Shown one piece after another: positions 48,801-59,570 of a stretch of DNA of 64,000 bases. Location of the stretch: positions 5,952,001 to 6,016,000 of the forward strand of contig NC_064672.1 in NCBI RefSeq assembly GCF_023278565.1, in the 5' to 3' direction. The position numbers and the translations under genes were made by a program. The notes under the pieces are model-generated. The model did not search any database and was not told the DNA's origin. It saw only the letters and a list, made by a program, of their open reading frames with translations. The stretch comes from Colletotrichum lupini (lineage: Eukaryota > Ascomycota > Sordariomycetes > Glomerellales > Glomerellaceae). Position 1 is the stretch's first letter, and every line of letters begins with the position of its first letter.

Positions 48801-51800
48801 CCCCCTATACTAACGAATTAGATTATAACGAAGTCGATAATATTAACTACTCTTTCTTTACCCCGTTAGCCTCGGGAGGATATACGAGGCTAAACGAACA
48901 AAAGGTAGTAAAAGCCCTTAATAAGTAGGCTTTTATTTACAAATAGTAAAGGAAGGTCCCTTAGATAACGGATATAGAGGTAAGTAAAAGGACGAATCTA
49001 ATAGCGCAGAATTCTACTCTCTTAATATCTAAAGAAAAGAGATAGGGTACTAAGCAATTCTAAGGGTAGCTAGAGGGGTCTTTTTTATACTACTTAGATT
49101 ACTTAAATACTAAGCTCGTATAGGTATTCTATACGAACAAAAGGTACGGCCTAGATAATTTCTATAAAATTATCCTAGATACTAGGGTATCGTAATAGTT
49201 AATAAAAAGAAAAGGGCAATTCTAAGCGCTATAGAAAATCGCGCTAGTAACGCTTAATACGTTAATAGTAGGTATTATAAGGATTAGCTTCGGCCTAGGT
49301 AAGGAAATCGTCGCCTTAGGTACGGTAGAAATAGAGACGCACTTCGGAACGATAACTTTTTATATCCTACCCGTTAATACCCTATTTCTCTTATATTTAA
49401 AAGATATAGATTAACTAAGTATTATATTTAATAATACGAGGAACAGAATCTCTAGCTATAAGTACTTTAAAATAGTCGAACGACGATAGGGGTACGCGTT
49501 TATAAGGCTTACTAACGACACGAAGTCGATTAATTACCTAACGAAAAGTAAGCTTAGATAACTATACTAGAGATTTAGCTACCCGTCGGTTGCGAGGCTA
49601 TATAACCTCTTAAAGTATTTAGGTAATAATAATATCGAAATAGGGGCGCTAGAGTAGTTAACGAAAGTATATTATTAATACTAAATAAATGCGCAGAGCC
49701 TACGTAAATTTAAATTTAAATTACGTAATAAGCTTAACTTTAATTAGGAAATCGTTATCGATATTTTCTACTTAAATAGTCGACCGGTCTTATATATAAT
49801 TAACGAGGTTATATTATTCTAAATAGGGCAATTCCTACGGGATCTATAAGTAAAAATAATATAAGTAGCTCTACGAAAAAGCTAGATCGATATATACTAG
49901 GGACCGCTAGACGGTATTAGAACCGATACTAGTACTAGTTTTAAGTTAGTAAAATTTAAAGAAAATGCGACGGCCTACGGTATATAGTTAAAAGTCGTGC
50001 CCATTAAAGCGTACTATAGTATTAGAAAAGTAAAAAGGGCGTACTAGTAATTAAAAAGAGCGTTTAAAATTATTAAAAAAGAAAATCCCGATTCTAACGA
50101 CGACGAATGCTTTTAGATAGTACTTAAATATTATAACGATACTATGGGGCCTAACGGGCTTATACCGACGCTTTTAGTATTTAGAGCATATTTAAGAACG
50201 ACTTTAGCCTCGCTACCGTCGCTAGACGTAAGCTAGCGAGCTTAAGTAGTTAAAAAAATAATACGGGCACTGCGCGAGGTAAGCATAAGAAAATAAGTTA
50301 ATAAAGTAATTACTATGCGCAATAGGCCCGATATAGGGGTTAATTTAGATATACCCTTAAATTCGGATATACGAGTATAGCGCGAAATTACTTAATAATA
50401 GGCTAGGTTATATAAATTAATTTTTGTTAACGAGCGTTCTTACGTAGTTATAAAAGATCGCGACTAGCTACTTAAGGTATTAATTATAGTAATTAGACTA
50501 TATTATATAGATCCTATTAAGGTAATTTCTAGCCTATAAGAAAAAAAAGAGCTAGGGGAAGCTATATAACCCGCGGTAGAGGTATAGGAAATTATCCTCG
50601 ACGAAATCGTCGTAGTAGTACTAATAGACGACGAGGAAAAGGAAATTACTAAAAAGGTACTAATACGTTACGGGAGACTACGACGGTAAGTACTAACGCG
50701 GTAATTTATTACTAGCGACGAGGTAATTAATACTTTTTATATAGTAAAAGAGAAAGCCGATTTCGAGTTAGTAATTAAACTACGTAAAGAAGGCGTAATT
50801 ATAACTACTAAAAAGCCGTATAAGGGATTAGATCTTATCGAAATAAACACTCTGCGCGATCGAGGGGTCTATTAATTTATCCTCTACGATCTAGAAAAGT
50901 ATATAAACCTCTATATATTTAAATCGCGAATGGTTCGTGAAATTAAAAGAAAAGGAACACCCTAACCGTATAAGAAGTTTAGATACGTAATTTAGGGGTA
51001 CGGCGATATTAAAAAGGCAACGCTACTTATATAATTACCTACTATATAGCGCTATAGCTAACGATTAATAATAGCACTAATAGTATTATTATAGAAGAAG
51101 GGATACGAGATTTAGAGCTATAATATTACCTAGGTATATACCCAATCGGCTACAGGGCTCATAAGGAAAATCCTAGCCTATTTACCAAAAGAAATAGCTA
51201 GTAAGTACCTAGAAGGCACGATTATTAAAGTGCTTAAGCTACTATATAGGCTCGCAAAATCGGGCACCCATTAGTAGGCTACTTACTACGATTTTTATAT
51301 TAATTAACTATTAATAGTTACCTCTACGTACGACCCGTACTTACTAGTCGCGGAGTACGAAGGTAACTAATTTAGGATCGTTAGAATATAGACCGACGAT
51401 ATATTAGGCCTATCTAATATTAACTTTATAAAGAAAGAAGATAAGGAGCTTTAGAAAGCGGGCTTCGTAACGAAGCTAAAAGAGGTCTTTATAATAAATA
51501 CCCCCCTAGTATTTAATAGCGGGATTCTTATAATCGAAGGGGAAACCGTCGTTTTTTAGTAAAAGGGGCAGGGTAAGAAGATTAACTTCGTTAACCTAAA
51601 CGTAACTAATATTAAAAAGCGGTATAAGGCTAAGCTTACGTAAGGGGTATATATTATAAGTATTTATTAGCCCGAAGTAACTTTTAACTACGCTAGGGTA
51701 GCGTAGGCTATAGATCTAACCGAACGAGATATTAAGGTACTTAATAAGCAGCTTAAGTAGTAATAGACGAATCTCGATCGAGGTCTCGTTTACTACCCAA

Positions 51801-51874
51801 TCGACCTTATAATTAATAAGCTCTACGTCTTCGTTAATGGGTTATTTACGAATAATAACGACCTTACTTCGTAA

Positions 51875-52195
51875 TTGGGGTATATTATTATCCTAGCTAA
51901 CGAGAGTATGGGCGAGAGCGAATTTACTATATATGGCAATATAATCTATTACTCGTTAATTAAAAGTAAGCGGGTAACGAGAAGTATACTAGTATTAGAG
52001 GTCTATAATATAGTTAACGGCGTTAATCTCTCCTACGCGATTTTAATAATACTAAGGAAGATTACTAATCGAATTAGCCTTCTACCTATTCTAACGGTTA
52101 TTTATACCGATTCTTACTCGCTATATAAATACCTTATTAAATTAGGAACGATAAAGGAAAAGAGGCTTATAATCGATATTATAGCCCTTAGGTAA
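51875..52195 (+). pseudogene. RNase H domain remnant of Copia copy C
   Basis: 106 codons matching the 16121-16408 remnant in copy B, with V-I-Y-T-D-S-Y-S-L-Y and K-E-K-R-L-I-I-D-I-I-A-L-R. Starts inside the domain at the G-Y-I-I-I-L-A-N-E segment. Relic of the polyprotein, not a host gene. Confidence 0.88.
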
Positions 52196-52455
52196 TCGTA
52201 CAAAAGGCGCGAGATACTTAAGATCCGTTAGATTAATAATAAAGATAACCTCGTAGACGCTTTTATAAAAATAGTACTAAATAAGGGATTAGAGTAATTT
52301 ATAAGTAGCGGAAAAGTTACCGTACGAATAGAGGGATAAGTTATATAAAAAGAATAGAGAAAAGAGGGAAAAGGAGACGACTTAATAAACGGGCCCGAGG
52401 TCGAATTATACCTCTAACCGTAGTAGTTAAATCGATAAAAAAAAGAGAAAGTTAG

Positions 52456-52657
52456 TATTAAATTAGAAGTCTAATTTAACCGCGGTATATAGCTAACTGC
52501 GCAGGGGCTAATTAAGGGCCTTATTTACGATTATCGTAGCTAGCCTAACCTACGGTTAGAACCTCCTTTTTATACCTACGTAGATATTTATATAGTTCAA
52601 TTGATCTCTTCGTCAACTACGGTTCGAACCAACTACCCTGTAATAGGGATACCAACA
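52456..52657 (+). repeat. 3' LTR of Copia copy C
   Basis: 202 bp beginning TATTAAATTAG (RIP form of TATCGGATTAG) and ending GATACCAACA. The last 60 bases are the least mutated version of this LTR end in the window. Confidence 0.93.
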
Positions 52658-52694
52658 CTTCCCCTTTGCTGACTCATGAGCAACTCTCGGCGCA

Positions 52695-52702
52695 TGACGT
52701 CA
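52695..52702. promoter_or_regulatory. CRE-like palindrome TGACGTCA, probably once part of the antiporter promoter
   Basis: Perfect 8-bp ATF/CREB site. The nearest gene on its right (LysM protein) points towards it with its 3' end, so it is not that gene's promoter. Removing Copia C would place it about 230 bp upstream of the antiporter ATG. In fungi such sites bind Atf1-type bZIP stress regulators; the assignment is inference. Confidence 0.45.
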
Positions 52703-53044
52703 CATGATCCCATGAAAACACAAGAGCGCCGTCTCTCGCCAATGTTTCCTAGTAGTTCAAGTTGTCACCCAGAGTTGCAACGGAAACTTTGTTGGTGGGC
52801 TATTTTCAATGTTCGAACAGCCTGTTCCAGCCAGGTATATTATAAAAATGAGTAACAACGCGAAAACACATCTCGCACCTGAAATATGCCATAATGCCAA
52901 AACTCCAAGGCTAGACCCGCTGCCATCTGCCAAAGTCTCGTGTCATCCAGCCACGGTGCGCACCCCGAAACCTCGTCTTCCAAGTTAGTAAGCCCTCCCG
53001 GCGAATGTTTTCCTGATTCGGCCAAATCCAACTTGCGGAATGGA

Positions 53045-53632
53045 TTAGTGCAAAGGCGCCCGGGGGCTCTTCTCAGAAAACAGGGCCTCGCTTCGCTTAA
53101 CCTTCTTGCCCTTCCCCTTCCCCTTGCCACCCGCCGGAGGCGTCCCAGGAGCAGTAGCATTCTGTCCCGGGGCCGGGATCACGCCGCCGCGGTTGAGGCA
53201 CGAGTCGTTGTCCGGGTTGGCGACGTTGATGGGTACCTGCAGGACCTTATCGATCTCGATGAAATCTGGGTTGGGGATGTTGTTGAGCTTGGCGATGTTG
53301 CAAATGCCCGAGTTGAGGAGGCGCGCGATCTGGCCGAGGGTGTCGCCTTGGATCACGGTCAGAGTGACGGTGCGGTTGGCATTGTTGACTGCGCCGCCGC
53401 CGCCGGGCGGGGCGGCGGCCGGGTTGCTTGTCAGAGGGGGAGGCGGCGTTGCTTGTCTCCTAGTTGGGGGCGGCTCGGAGCGTGTTGGTTCGGAGCGGGA
53501 GAAGAGGAGGTGGGAGAGGCTGCGAGTGATGAGGCCTTTGGGGTCGACTTGGGCGTCTGGTTTGATGATTGGGTTGGCTTGCGCGATGCTGGCGACGCCG
53601 GCCAGGGCGAGGTAAAGGATTGAAGAGCGCAT
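53045..53632 (-). CDS. Secreted single-LysM protein (LysM effector-like)
   Basis: 195 aa, no intron. Signal peptide at residues 1-19 (M-R-S-S-I-L-Y-L-A-L ... I-A-Q-A). A Pro/Arg/Gly-rich region follows (48-82), then one LysM domain at about 91-136 (V-I-Q-G-D-T-L-G-Q-I-A, N-S-G-I-C-N-I-A, N-N-I-P-N-P-D, V-L-Q-V-P). Cys 111 and Cys 145 could pair. N-glycosylation sequons lie at N86 and N158. The C-terminus is Gly/Lys-rich (G-K-G-K-G-K-G-K-K-V-K-R), which is unusual and could help cell-wall or nucleic-acid binding or be processed at K-R. The longer open frame upstream (to 53911) has no signal peptide, so 53632 is the better start. LysM domains bind chitin or peptidoglycan; in plant-associated fungi such proteins can mask chitin. 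Which role applies here is not known. Confidence 0.88.
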   Translation of the reverse strand: MRSSILYLALAGVASIAQANPIIKPDAQVDPKGLITRSLSHLLFSRSEPTRSEPPPTRRQATPPPPLTSNPAAAPPGGGGAVNNANRTVTLTVIQGDTLGQIARLLNSGICNIAKLNNIPNPDFIEIDKVLQVPINVANPDNDSCLNRGGVIPAPGQNATAPGTPPAGGKGKGKGKKVKRSEALFSEKSPRAPLH

Positions 53633-53639
53633 TGCGTGG

Positions 53640-55478
53640 ATGCTTTGCTGGTGACTGAAGTCGACGTATAGAAGGAGAGATATAGTTGAGTACCTGATGA
53701 TAGAGCTTTGACAGACTGTTCGTCGACTGAAGGAGTGGCAGGTTCGACGGCAAGCGCAAGAACCTTGGTCTTTGAGGTGTGGGATGCCGCGGGGATATAT
53801 GGTGACTGAAAGAGCGTCTTGTCTGAATGTTGGAACAGGGAGACTGTGGTCAGAAAAAGAATGGCTTGGCCCTTGAAAGAACTGAGACGATCCCCTCCCC
53901 TCGTCTGTCAAGTCAACTTTATATCAGAAGCAATACCGTTCCTCCAAGGTATGCCACCCTCTCTGAAAGTCGCCGGACTGCTTGGAGCCAGGTCCGCCAG
54001 TATGCAAGGTTGGATGCGATTGGCCAGAGGACGGGAGTTCGAGGTTGAACTGCCCACCCCGGCATACTGCCAGATCCACATCAATGTAACCTGCTTAATA
54101 GACACTAAGCCCTGCCGCCCGCCCTACGATGTGTCCCATCGATTCGGTATGGGCGGAAGTCGGCGGGCAGGAGTTGGTTTGCGAAACGCGGGAGCGTTGG
54201 CTTCAACGTCGCGGAGGGGTGAGGGAGTTCCATACAAAGGCCGCCCGCGAACGCCGAAGACAGTAGCCAAAAGCTAAAAATATGGGGGGATTTTAGAGAG
54301 ATGCGCGTCGTAGTAGCGAAGAGAAGACACGATGAAACGGCAGCCCAGTGCTTCGACAGTGCTGCGGCCGACAGTTGAGTCAGGTTCCCGCTCACAGTCG
54401 CTGACCTCAAGTCAAATCGAAGCACTGGTTCTGCAGTGCTTCAAAGTCGGCAGGGGAGAGCTGCCTAGGATGGGACAGACGGACCCAGCAACTTGAGACG
54501 GCGTCCACACCAGTTCCCAGACGGTCTCTCGCATCTTGTCGAACTCTATCATCGCAACCACAGACAACCTCAGAGATGTTCTGCGAGTATCGCTCATTCT
54601 CGAGTCAGGTTCCGGGACGGGATGAACGGAGCCCAACTCCTTAGTCCAGCCCAAGCTTTTTTAGCGCATAGGATGCTGAGGTTTCCGGTTTGCGTGCTGT
54701 GAAGTTACTGCTCTGCAAGGAGGTCATGCTTGTTTCCAGCAATTGATGGTACCAAACCGATCTCGGATCTCCCTGCTTCAAGAGGTGAGGAAGAGCCACT
54801 TGAAATGACCCCGGCGTCTAACCGCCAATGAGAAATTCCATTTCTTCTAGAAGTTCCGAGAAGTTCTGCATCTGTTCTGACGCACGGCACTGCCACCCTG
54901 CAGACTAGATGATTTGCGGAAGAAATGTCACGATTTATAGCACGTGGTAATATCCTAAGTTGCATGGCGACTTTCGTGTCGAGAATACTATGTTGAGTTC
55001 AGCGTGTTCCTGGCGCACGTTGTGCGTACCGTGTAATTAGGAATTTGTACCGTATCGTGTGATCTTCAGAGAAAGCCTGATCCCGTTGAGTTCATTTTTT
55101 TGCGCCTGTTAAGCCAGAGAAGGAAACCACAACGGTAAGGTCGAAATGTAATAACAATCTCTCTTCGGAAAAAGACACACTTTGTGCAGGCTTTGCAGAG
55201 AGCCAAGGCAGCTTTCGGCAAGACAATGGCAGACTGCTCGTAGCAACATATAAGTCTAATAATATTGAGTTCTCTATCGTATTACTTCGTAGGCTAGCAG
55301 TCAGGAGGTCAGTAGTTCAGAGCGTGAAACAATGCTTCTTCTTAAGATACTTGAGTAGACTTCCATCCAAAGATCTATCGACTTGTCCATCCCCACAACA
55401 TCTCTGCCCCACTCAGTCCATTGTTTCTACCTACAATGGATCTCGATAGTTAACCATGTCCCAACGAAAAGATCCAAT
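53640..55478. other. Intergenic region between the LysM and small secreted protein genes
   Basis: About 1.8 kb, no RIP signature. Both neighbouring genes are on the minus strand, so this holds the LysM gene promoter (left part) and the 3' flank of the next gene. Short frames on both strands near 53819-54965 show no motif. No further gene is seen. Confidence 0.4.
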
Positions 55479-55948
55479 TTAGCTCTGGGTGCAAATCTTA
55501 TCCTTGCCGTTCATCTGAACCCGCGAGCACTCAAAGCAAGTGGAATCCAAGCCACCGTAGAGACGGCGTTGATTGTACATCCATTTGCCGTCAATTCTGC
55601 CGACCTTGCGTTCGACGAAAGAACCACCGAAGCGAGGACCTAGCCCCGACGCGTGCCCGAGCCATATACCAGGGGCATCTTGGCCTAAGATTGATCAGCC
55701 ACAAATTAAGACGGGGACGGTATAAGGTGAACGTATCCCACTTCAAAACCTCCTGGTTTTGATCATGTACACGTTGAGTTGCGTAGACATGGATGGGGAG
55801 GTCAGTACCACCTTGACAAGCGCAGTAAATGTGAAGATCTGCCGAAGCGAAAGAACTGGATAGGAACGTTAACTTCTGAGAAGAGCCCAAGGTAGTGAGC
55901 TTACACTAAAGCGCCAAAGATAGCAAGTACGCGAGTAAGGAACTTCAT
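55479..55948 (-). CDS. Small cysteine-containing secreted protein (effector-like)
   Basis: Three exons: 55948-55905, 55855-55773 and 55684-55479, giving 110 aa. Introns are 50 and 88 bp; the second donor (GTGTAC at 55772) is my best in-phase choice, while the other boundaries are firmer. Signal peptide is residues 1-20 (M-K-F-L-T-R-V-L-A-I ... F-A-S-A). The mature part starts D-L-H-I-Y-C-A-C and ends with a W-M-Y-N-x-R, D-S-T-C-F-E-C segment and a last Cys (residues 26, 28, 92, 95, 107). The pattern resembles families of small secreted proteins common in plant-associated ascomycetes, but I cannot name one. The open frame that continues past the signal peptide region without splicing is a shadow. 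Confidence 0.65.
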
Positions 55949-55999
55949 CTCCAGAACTCGAGTATTGTAATGCTAGAGAATGGTTGCGAGTTTCAAATG

Positions 56000-57130
56000 T
56001 CATTCTCTAAAGTGGCGAGATGGTTAGCAGAGGGAGAAATCGGTTGGCCTTTTATATATCTGCACGAAGGATTGCTGCCGGCCCTTCGCTGCGTCTGTAT
56101 CTTACTTCAATCTCACAAATCATTTTTCAGTTCATAAAAATGCGTCGTGTCTTTGGGTTTCCATCTTTAGGCCGCCTCTCCTAGATCATCTTATCTACTA
56201 CTGTTTGTCCCCAACTTTATCCAAATTACTCTTATTGAAGGTTTAGAAAAGCAGGCCGGTGATGCATCAGTCCCCCTTCGCTAAGATGGATAGGAAGGAG
56301 CCTCCGCAAGTTCCGACATTCATCTGCCAAGTCAAAAGGATGAAAAGGACACGGACTAACTGAACTATAATAGATAGAGGACATTGAACACAGAGAATTT
56401 GTTCATCTGAGGAACTGAGTAAATGTGGACTGGCCGTTATGATTACTGGCTTCAACGAGGATGCAGGTCATCCGACTATCTTTTAAGAAACTGACTCCGG
56501 GACTTCAGAAATGATGGTGCGTTGAGAATGGGTGAGGGTTCGACATTAGGCTAGATTCGAGTCGGGAATACGACAATCCGAGCAGGAAGGCAATATAATG
56601 GTCCGCGCAGGAAGTAGGTAGAGTAGGTCTGAGGTCGGTTTTCTCCAAGTACGGAATACTCCGTCTGGTCGGGTGAGTCAAGGTGAGTTCAGTATGGTGC
56701 GATGATATATAATCTCGATTTCGACGGTCTTGAGAGACTACAGCCCTGCAGAGACAATGAGATTAGACTTGAGTCTATTGATATCTACATTAATACGAGG
56801 CTCAATTCCAGTCATGCCTTTCAAAAGACAAGGCTGCAGTACTAGGAATTGTACTTAGTCTTGGACTGCCGAAGGGAGAGCCTTTGAATGTGAGAAGTTA
56901 AGCTTTCAATCGATGATGAACCTTGGTAAATGAACTTTCAAAAGAATAGTTTGTTAATGCACACGGGATGCCTAAGATGTCGGACATCTAGTTTGCATAG
57001 TCATAGCTAAAAGATGACCTTCCACTGCCAGTCCAACAGAAGAGCGAGCTAAACATACATGCTGCCTTGACAACCCTTTCCCTTGATTCTTACATTCAAA
57101 ACTTCAGAACTAGACTTGTTCGTCTACTCT
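56000..57130. other. Intergenic region, no gene seen
   Basis: The left part is the promoter side of the small secreted protein gene (TATATAT near 56054). Nothing else is recognised; short frames lack motifs and codon structure. Confidence 0.4.
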
Positions 57131-57134
57131 TTAT

Positions 57135-57677
57135 AAAAACTCATCATCAATCTCTTGCAGTTGTCTTTGCCGCCACTGGCTACATAATTGGCGCCTTTGC
57201 TTTCCCTGCCGACAGACCTTTGGTCAAGATGGAGGTCGCCAACACGGCTGTCACCGTCGCAGATGAAGTCGACAAGCTGAACTCATCGACAAGCAGGCTT
57301 CCATTTTCGATATCTGTTTCAAAGGCTACAATCCGCCTCCCCCCGTCAGATCCGACAACTTGTCCCGCTTCCTCAACATTGAGGCTGCTAGGGGCATAGC
57401 TACAACCAATTGGGAACAGGCAACTGGCAATCGTCATGTCTAATTCCAAGCATGGACCACCGACAACCTCGGCCAATTCCGTGGCCGCGTCCGCCTCCGA
57501 CTCAATCCGCTTTTCCACATCCTTGGCGAAGAATTCCGATGGACCTTCAGCTGGAGACGTGGAGGCACTGAGGGTTGTGTTCGTGACGGCACTATGAGTG
57601 TCCGAGAGCACAGCGTTGATTTCAGCTTCAATATCGATTCCACCATGGAGTACTTCTTCACTATCGCGAGAGTCTAG
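57135..57677 (+). pseudogene. Decayed small secreted protein gene
   Basis: The plus strand shows a signal-peptide-like stretch without an ATG (L-A-V-V-F-A-A-T-G ... G-A-F-A-F-P-A-D-R-P, about 57157-57216) that continues to D-E-V-D-K near 57273. The protein-like sequence then moves by one frame (E-L-I-D-K-Q-A-S-I-F-D-I-C-F-K-G-Y-N-P-P-P-P) and is halted by TAA at 57441-57443. The same frame then stays open to TAG at 57675-57677 with a Trp/Arg-rich end (F-R-W-T-F-S-W-R-R, G-C-V-R-D-G-T-M-S-V). Lost start, frameshift and nonsense together suggest a pseudogene. The opposite strand holds a 179-codon open frame (57719-57180) which I judge a shadow, but it cannot be excluded. Family not recognised. 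Confidence 0.45.
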
Positions 57678-57699
57678 ATGGCTTAGTTTTCCTAGGCTC

Positions 57700-58960
57700 A
57701 CTCCTGAGTCGTTTCTCAACGACCTTTCGTAAAGGCGTATTTTGTTTTCTTAGAGTCAAAAACGCTGCTTCAGACTTATTTCCTGTTAACTCTATTCTAG
57801 TATCCGGTGTTGGAAGTTGGAAATCTCCAAGACAAGTGTAAATATGTATAACCATTGGCCACACAAGCCCCTTGCTCCAATAACTCCTCTGCCCTTCTGG
57901 GAAATCCCGACGTGCTCTGTGACGGCTATGACTGGGTATAACCTCACACAGACCCACTCTTTCCTCATCGACCAGACGAACTAGAGGCTATTCCGGCGCT
58001 AGGGGTGAGGTAGGCACCCACGACAAGATCCAAGTCCGATCTACGCCAGGGATCACGTCTTACAAACCTTAAACCTCTAAGCCACACACCCACCTTGTAG
58101 ATAGTTCGAGGAAGCTCAACTGATTTGTCTTTTGCAAAAAAAAAAAGTGACTTCTTGATGATGTTCGAAACTAACTCCCAATTTTTGGTGTATCCACCTT
58201 GATGAAACTGGTATTTGGAAGAGCTCATGAAGCGTGGGAATTCAACGTATTGCGAGACATATGGCTGCGCCTACCGGTCTCTCGGCATAGAAAATATCAA
58301 TTCAGGCTGGAATTAAAACATATTCTATGAAGATACTTGGTAACAAGGCGATTGGGCCGAATAACCCGCATGAATGGAAGTTGTGCTGCCCTTCTTGACA
58401 GTGATGAAAGCCTTACGTGGGATCAAGTCACCAAAACTAAGCATCGCGTCGATAATGTTGCCGAGAGTTTACCGCAAATTGGTTTCTACTTGAACAGAGT
58501 GAGATATAGTTCATCTCATAGGCGAGTAATTTGGGTGATTATGTTATGCTCTCAAAAATTGTTTGGTACACGACACCCAAAGGGACCTCATCCTCCACAG
58601 CAGGCACAGACTGCCGTCCAGAAGGGCCATATTCTCCAGTTTTTTGACCGTCCCATCTTTGTCTCGAGTATAGTGCACCCTATAACATGACTTGAAATCG
58701 TGTCTCTGAAGAAAGCAGCAAGCAAGGGAAGGCAAAATAGCACCAGTTCCTTGCCTATGTATCAGATATGCTTACTTGCTATTGCGCGCTTTTGTTTTGG
58801 GCCTTGGCTCTATGTCGGGCCATCTCCAGAGACACCCCGTGTTTGATCACCCGTGAAGCTTTTCTTCTTACCTCTTTGATAGACTGACTTTTCCGAGGCA
58901 TTAAGCGCAGTCAGATGATTGGAGTAAAATCTGCCAATGGGTCATTATCTATGGATTGCA
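57700..58960. other. Intergenic region, no gene seen
   Basis: Non-RIP DNA with short frames on both strands (for example 58337-58690 plus and 58544-58735 minus) lacking motifs. An A-run is present near 58135-58146. Confidence 0.4.
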
Positions 58961-58965
58961 TTTGC

Positions 58966-59436
58966 TCACATCGGCCGTTCAGACTCTGCAGGGACTTCAA
59001 GTGCTCTTTTGTGAACGAGTGCGTCTTTTCTAATGTAAGTATGAGGACCAAAGGTCATGGAGAAAGGAAGTGAGGTTGGAGCCTGGGGCAACTGACTTAC
59101 AAAGGACATGGCGCCTCGAAGTGATCGTGTTCGATTCTTTCAAGTTTTGGTCTGTCGCCTAGCTCCTGCTTGCAGGTCATGTAATCTACTGTCGCAAGAC
59201 TTTTCAATCCTTGAAGTCATAATGCTGTTAAGAATCATCAGGAGGGTTGAATATACCTGCATCAACTCAGTCACGGGTTGTCATTAGACATGACATGCCT
59301 AAGTATGAGTTGGGGTCTTACTCTGCACCTACCTTAAACGCTCGAGGGACGCATCTATATATGAGATCTGGTCTGAGGTCTCAACCAACCGATAGTCATT
59401 ACGGCAATAAACGTAGCGGAAGATGATACGATGCAT
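58966..59436 (-). CDS. Uncertain multi-exon gene or gene remnant
   Basis: Coding-looking pieces on the minus strand: M-H-R-I-I-F-R-Y-V-Y-C-R-N-D-Y-R-L-V-E (59436-59333, then a GTAGGT donor); G-L-K-S-L-A-T-V-D-Y-M-T-C-K-Q-E-L-G-D (about 59196-59101, then a GTAAGT donor); and a last exon starting at 59029 after CATTAG and ending in TGA at 58968-58966. The 71-bp last intron keeps frame. The joint between the first two pieces does not resolve cleanly, with stops in all simple splices, so this may be a pseudogene. No family is recognised. It lies directly downstream of the F-box gene on the same strand. Confidence 0.3.
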
Positions 59437-59570
59437 TCATCTGCTATATGGAGACTAACGGGTTCTTGCAATGGCCCATGAAGCTGCGCTAATCACCTCT
59501 GGGCAGTAGCTATTGTCCAGGACATATAGTCCTTTCGCTTGCGAGTCAAGGAAGGAACTTCTTTCCGTTA

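Larger units (their letters stand above)
45688..52657 (+). mobile_element. Ty1/Copia retrotransposon, copy C, complete (6970 bp), RIP-inactivated
   Basis: Same family as A and B: 202-bp LTRs, same internal order, one base longer than B overall. RNase H remains open at 51875-52195. The RT Q-T-D-D box is T-D-D preceded by TAG near 51390. The outer 40-60 bases of both LTRs keep CpA sites while the inner parts do not. It separates the antiporter core promoter from upstream DNA. Confidence 0.95.

Noticed and set aside
52940..53623. 227-codon plus-strand open frame opposite the LysM gene
   Set aside because: Shadow of the GC-rich LysM coding sequence; no domain, and the minus strand has a signal peptide and a LysM motif.
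57180..57719. 179-codon minus-strand open frame
   Set aside because: Overlaps the plus-strand secreted-protein remnant, has no domain, and its composition looks like the complement of a GC-richer coding sequence. Kept as an alternative in that entry.
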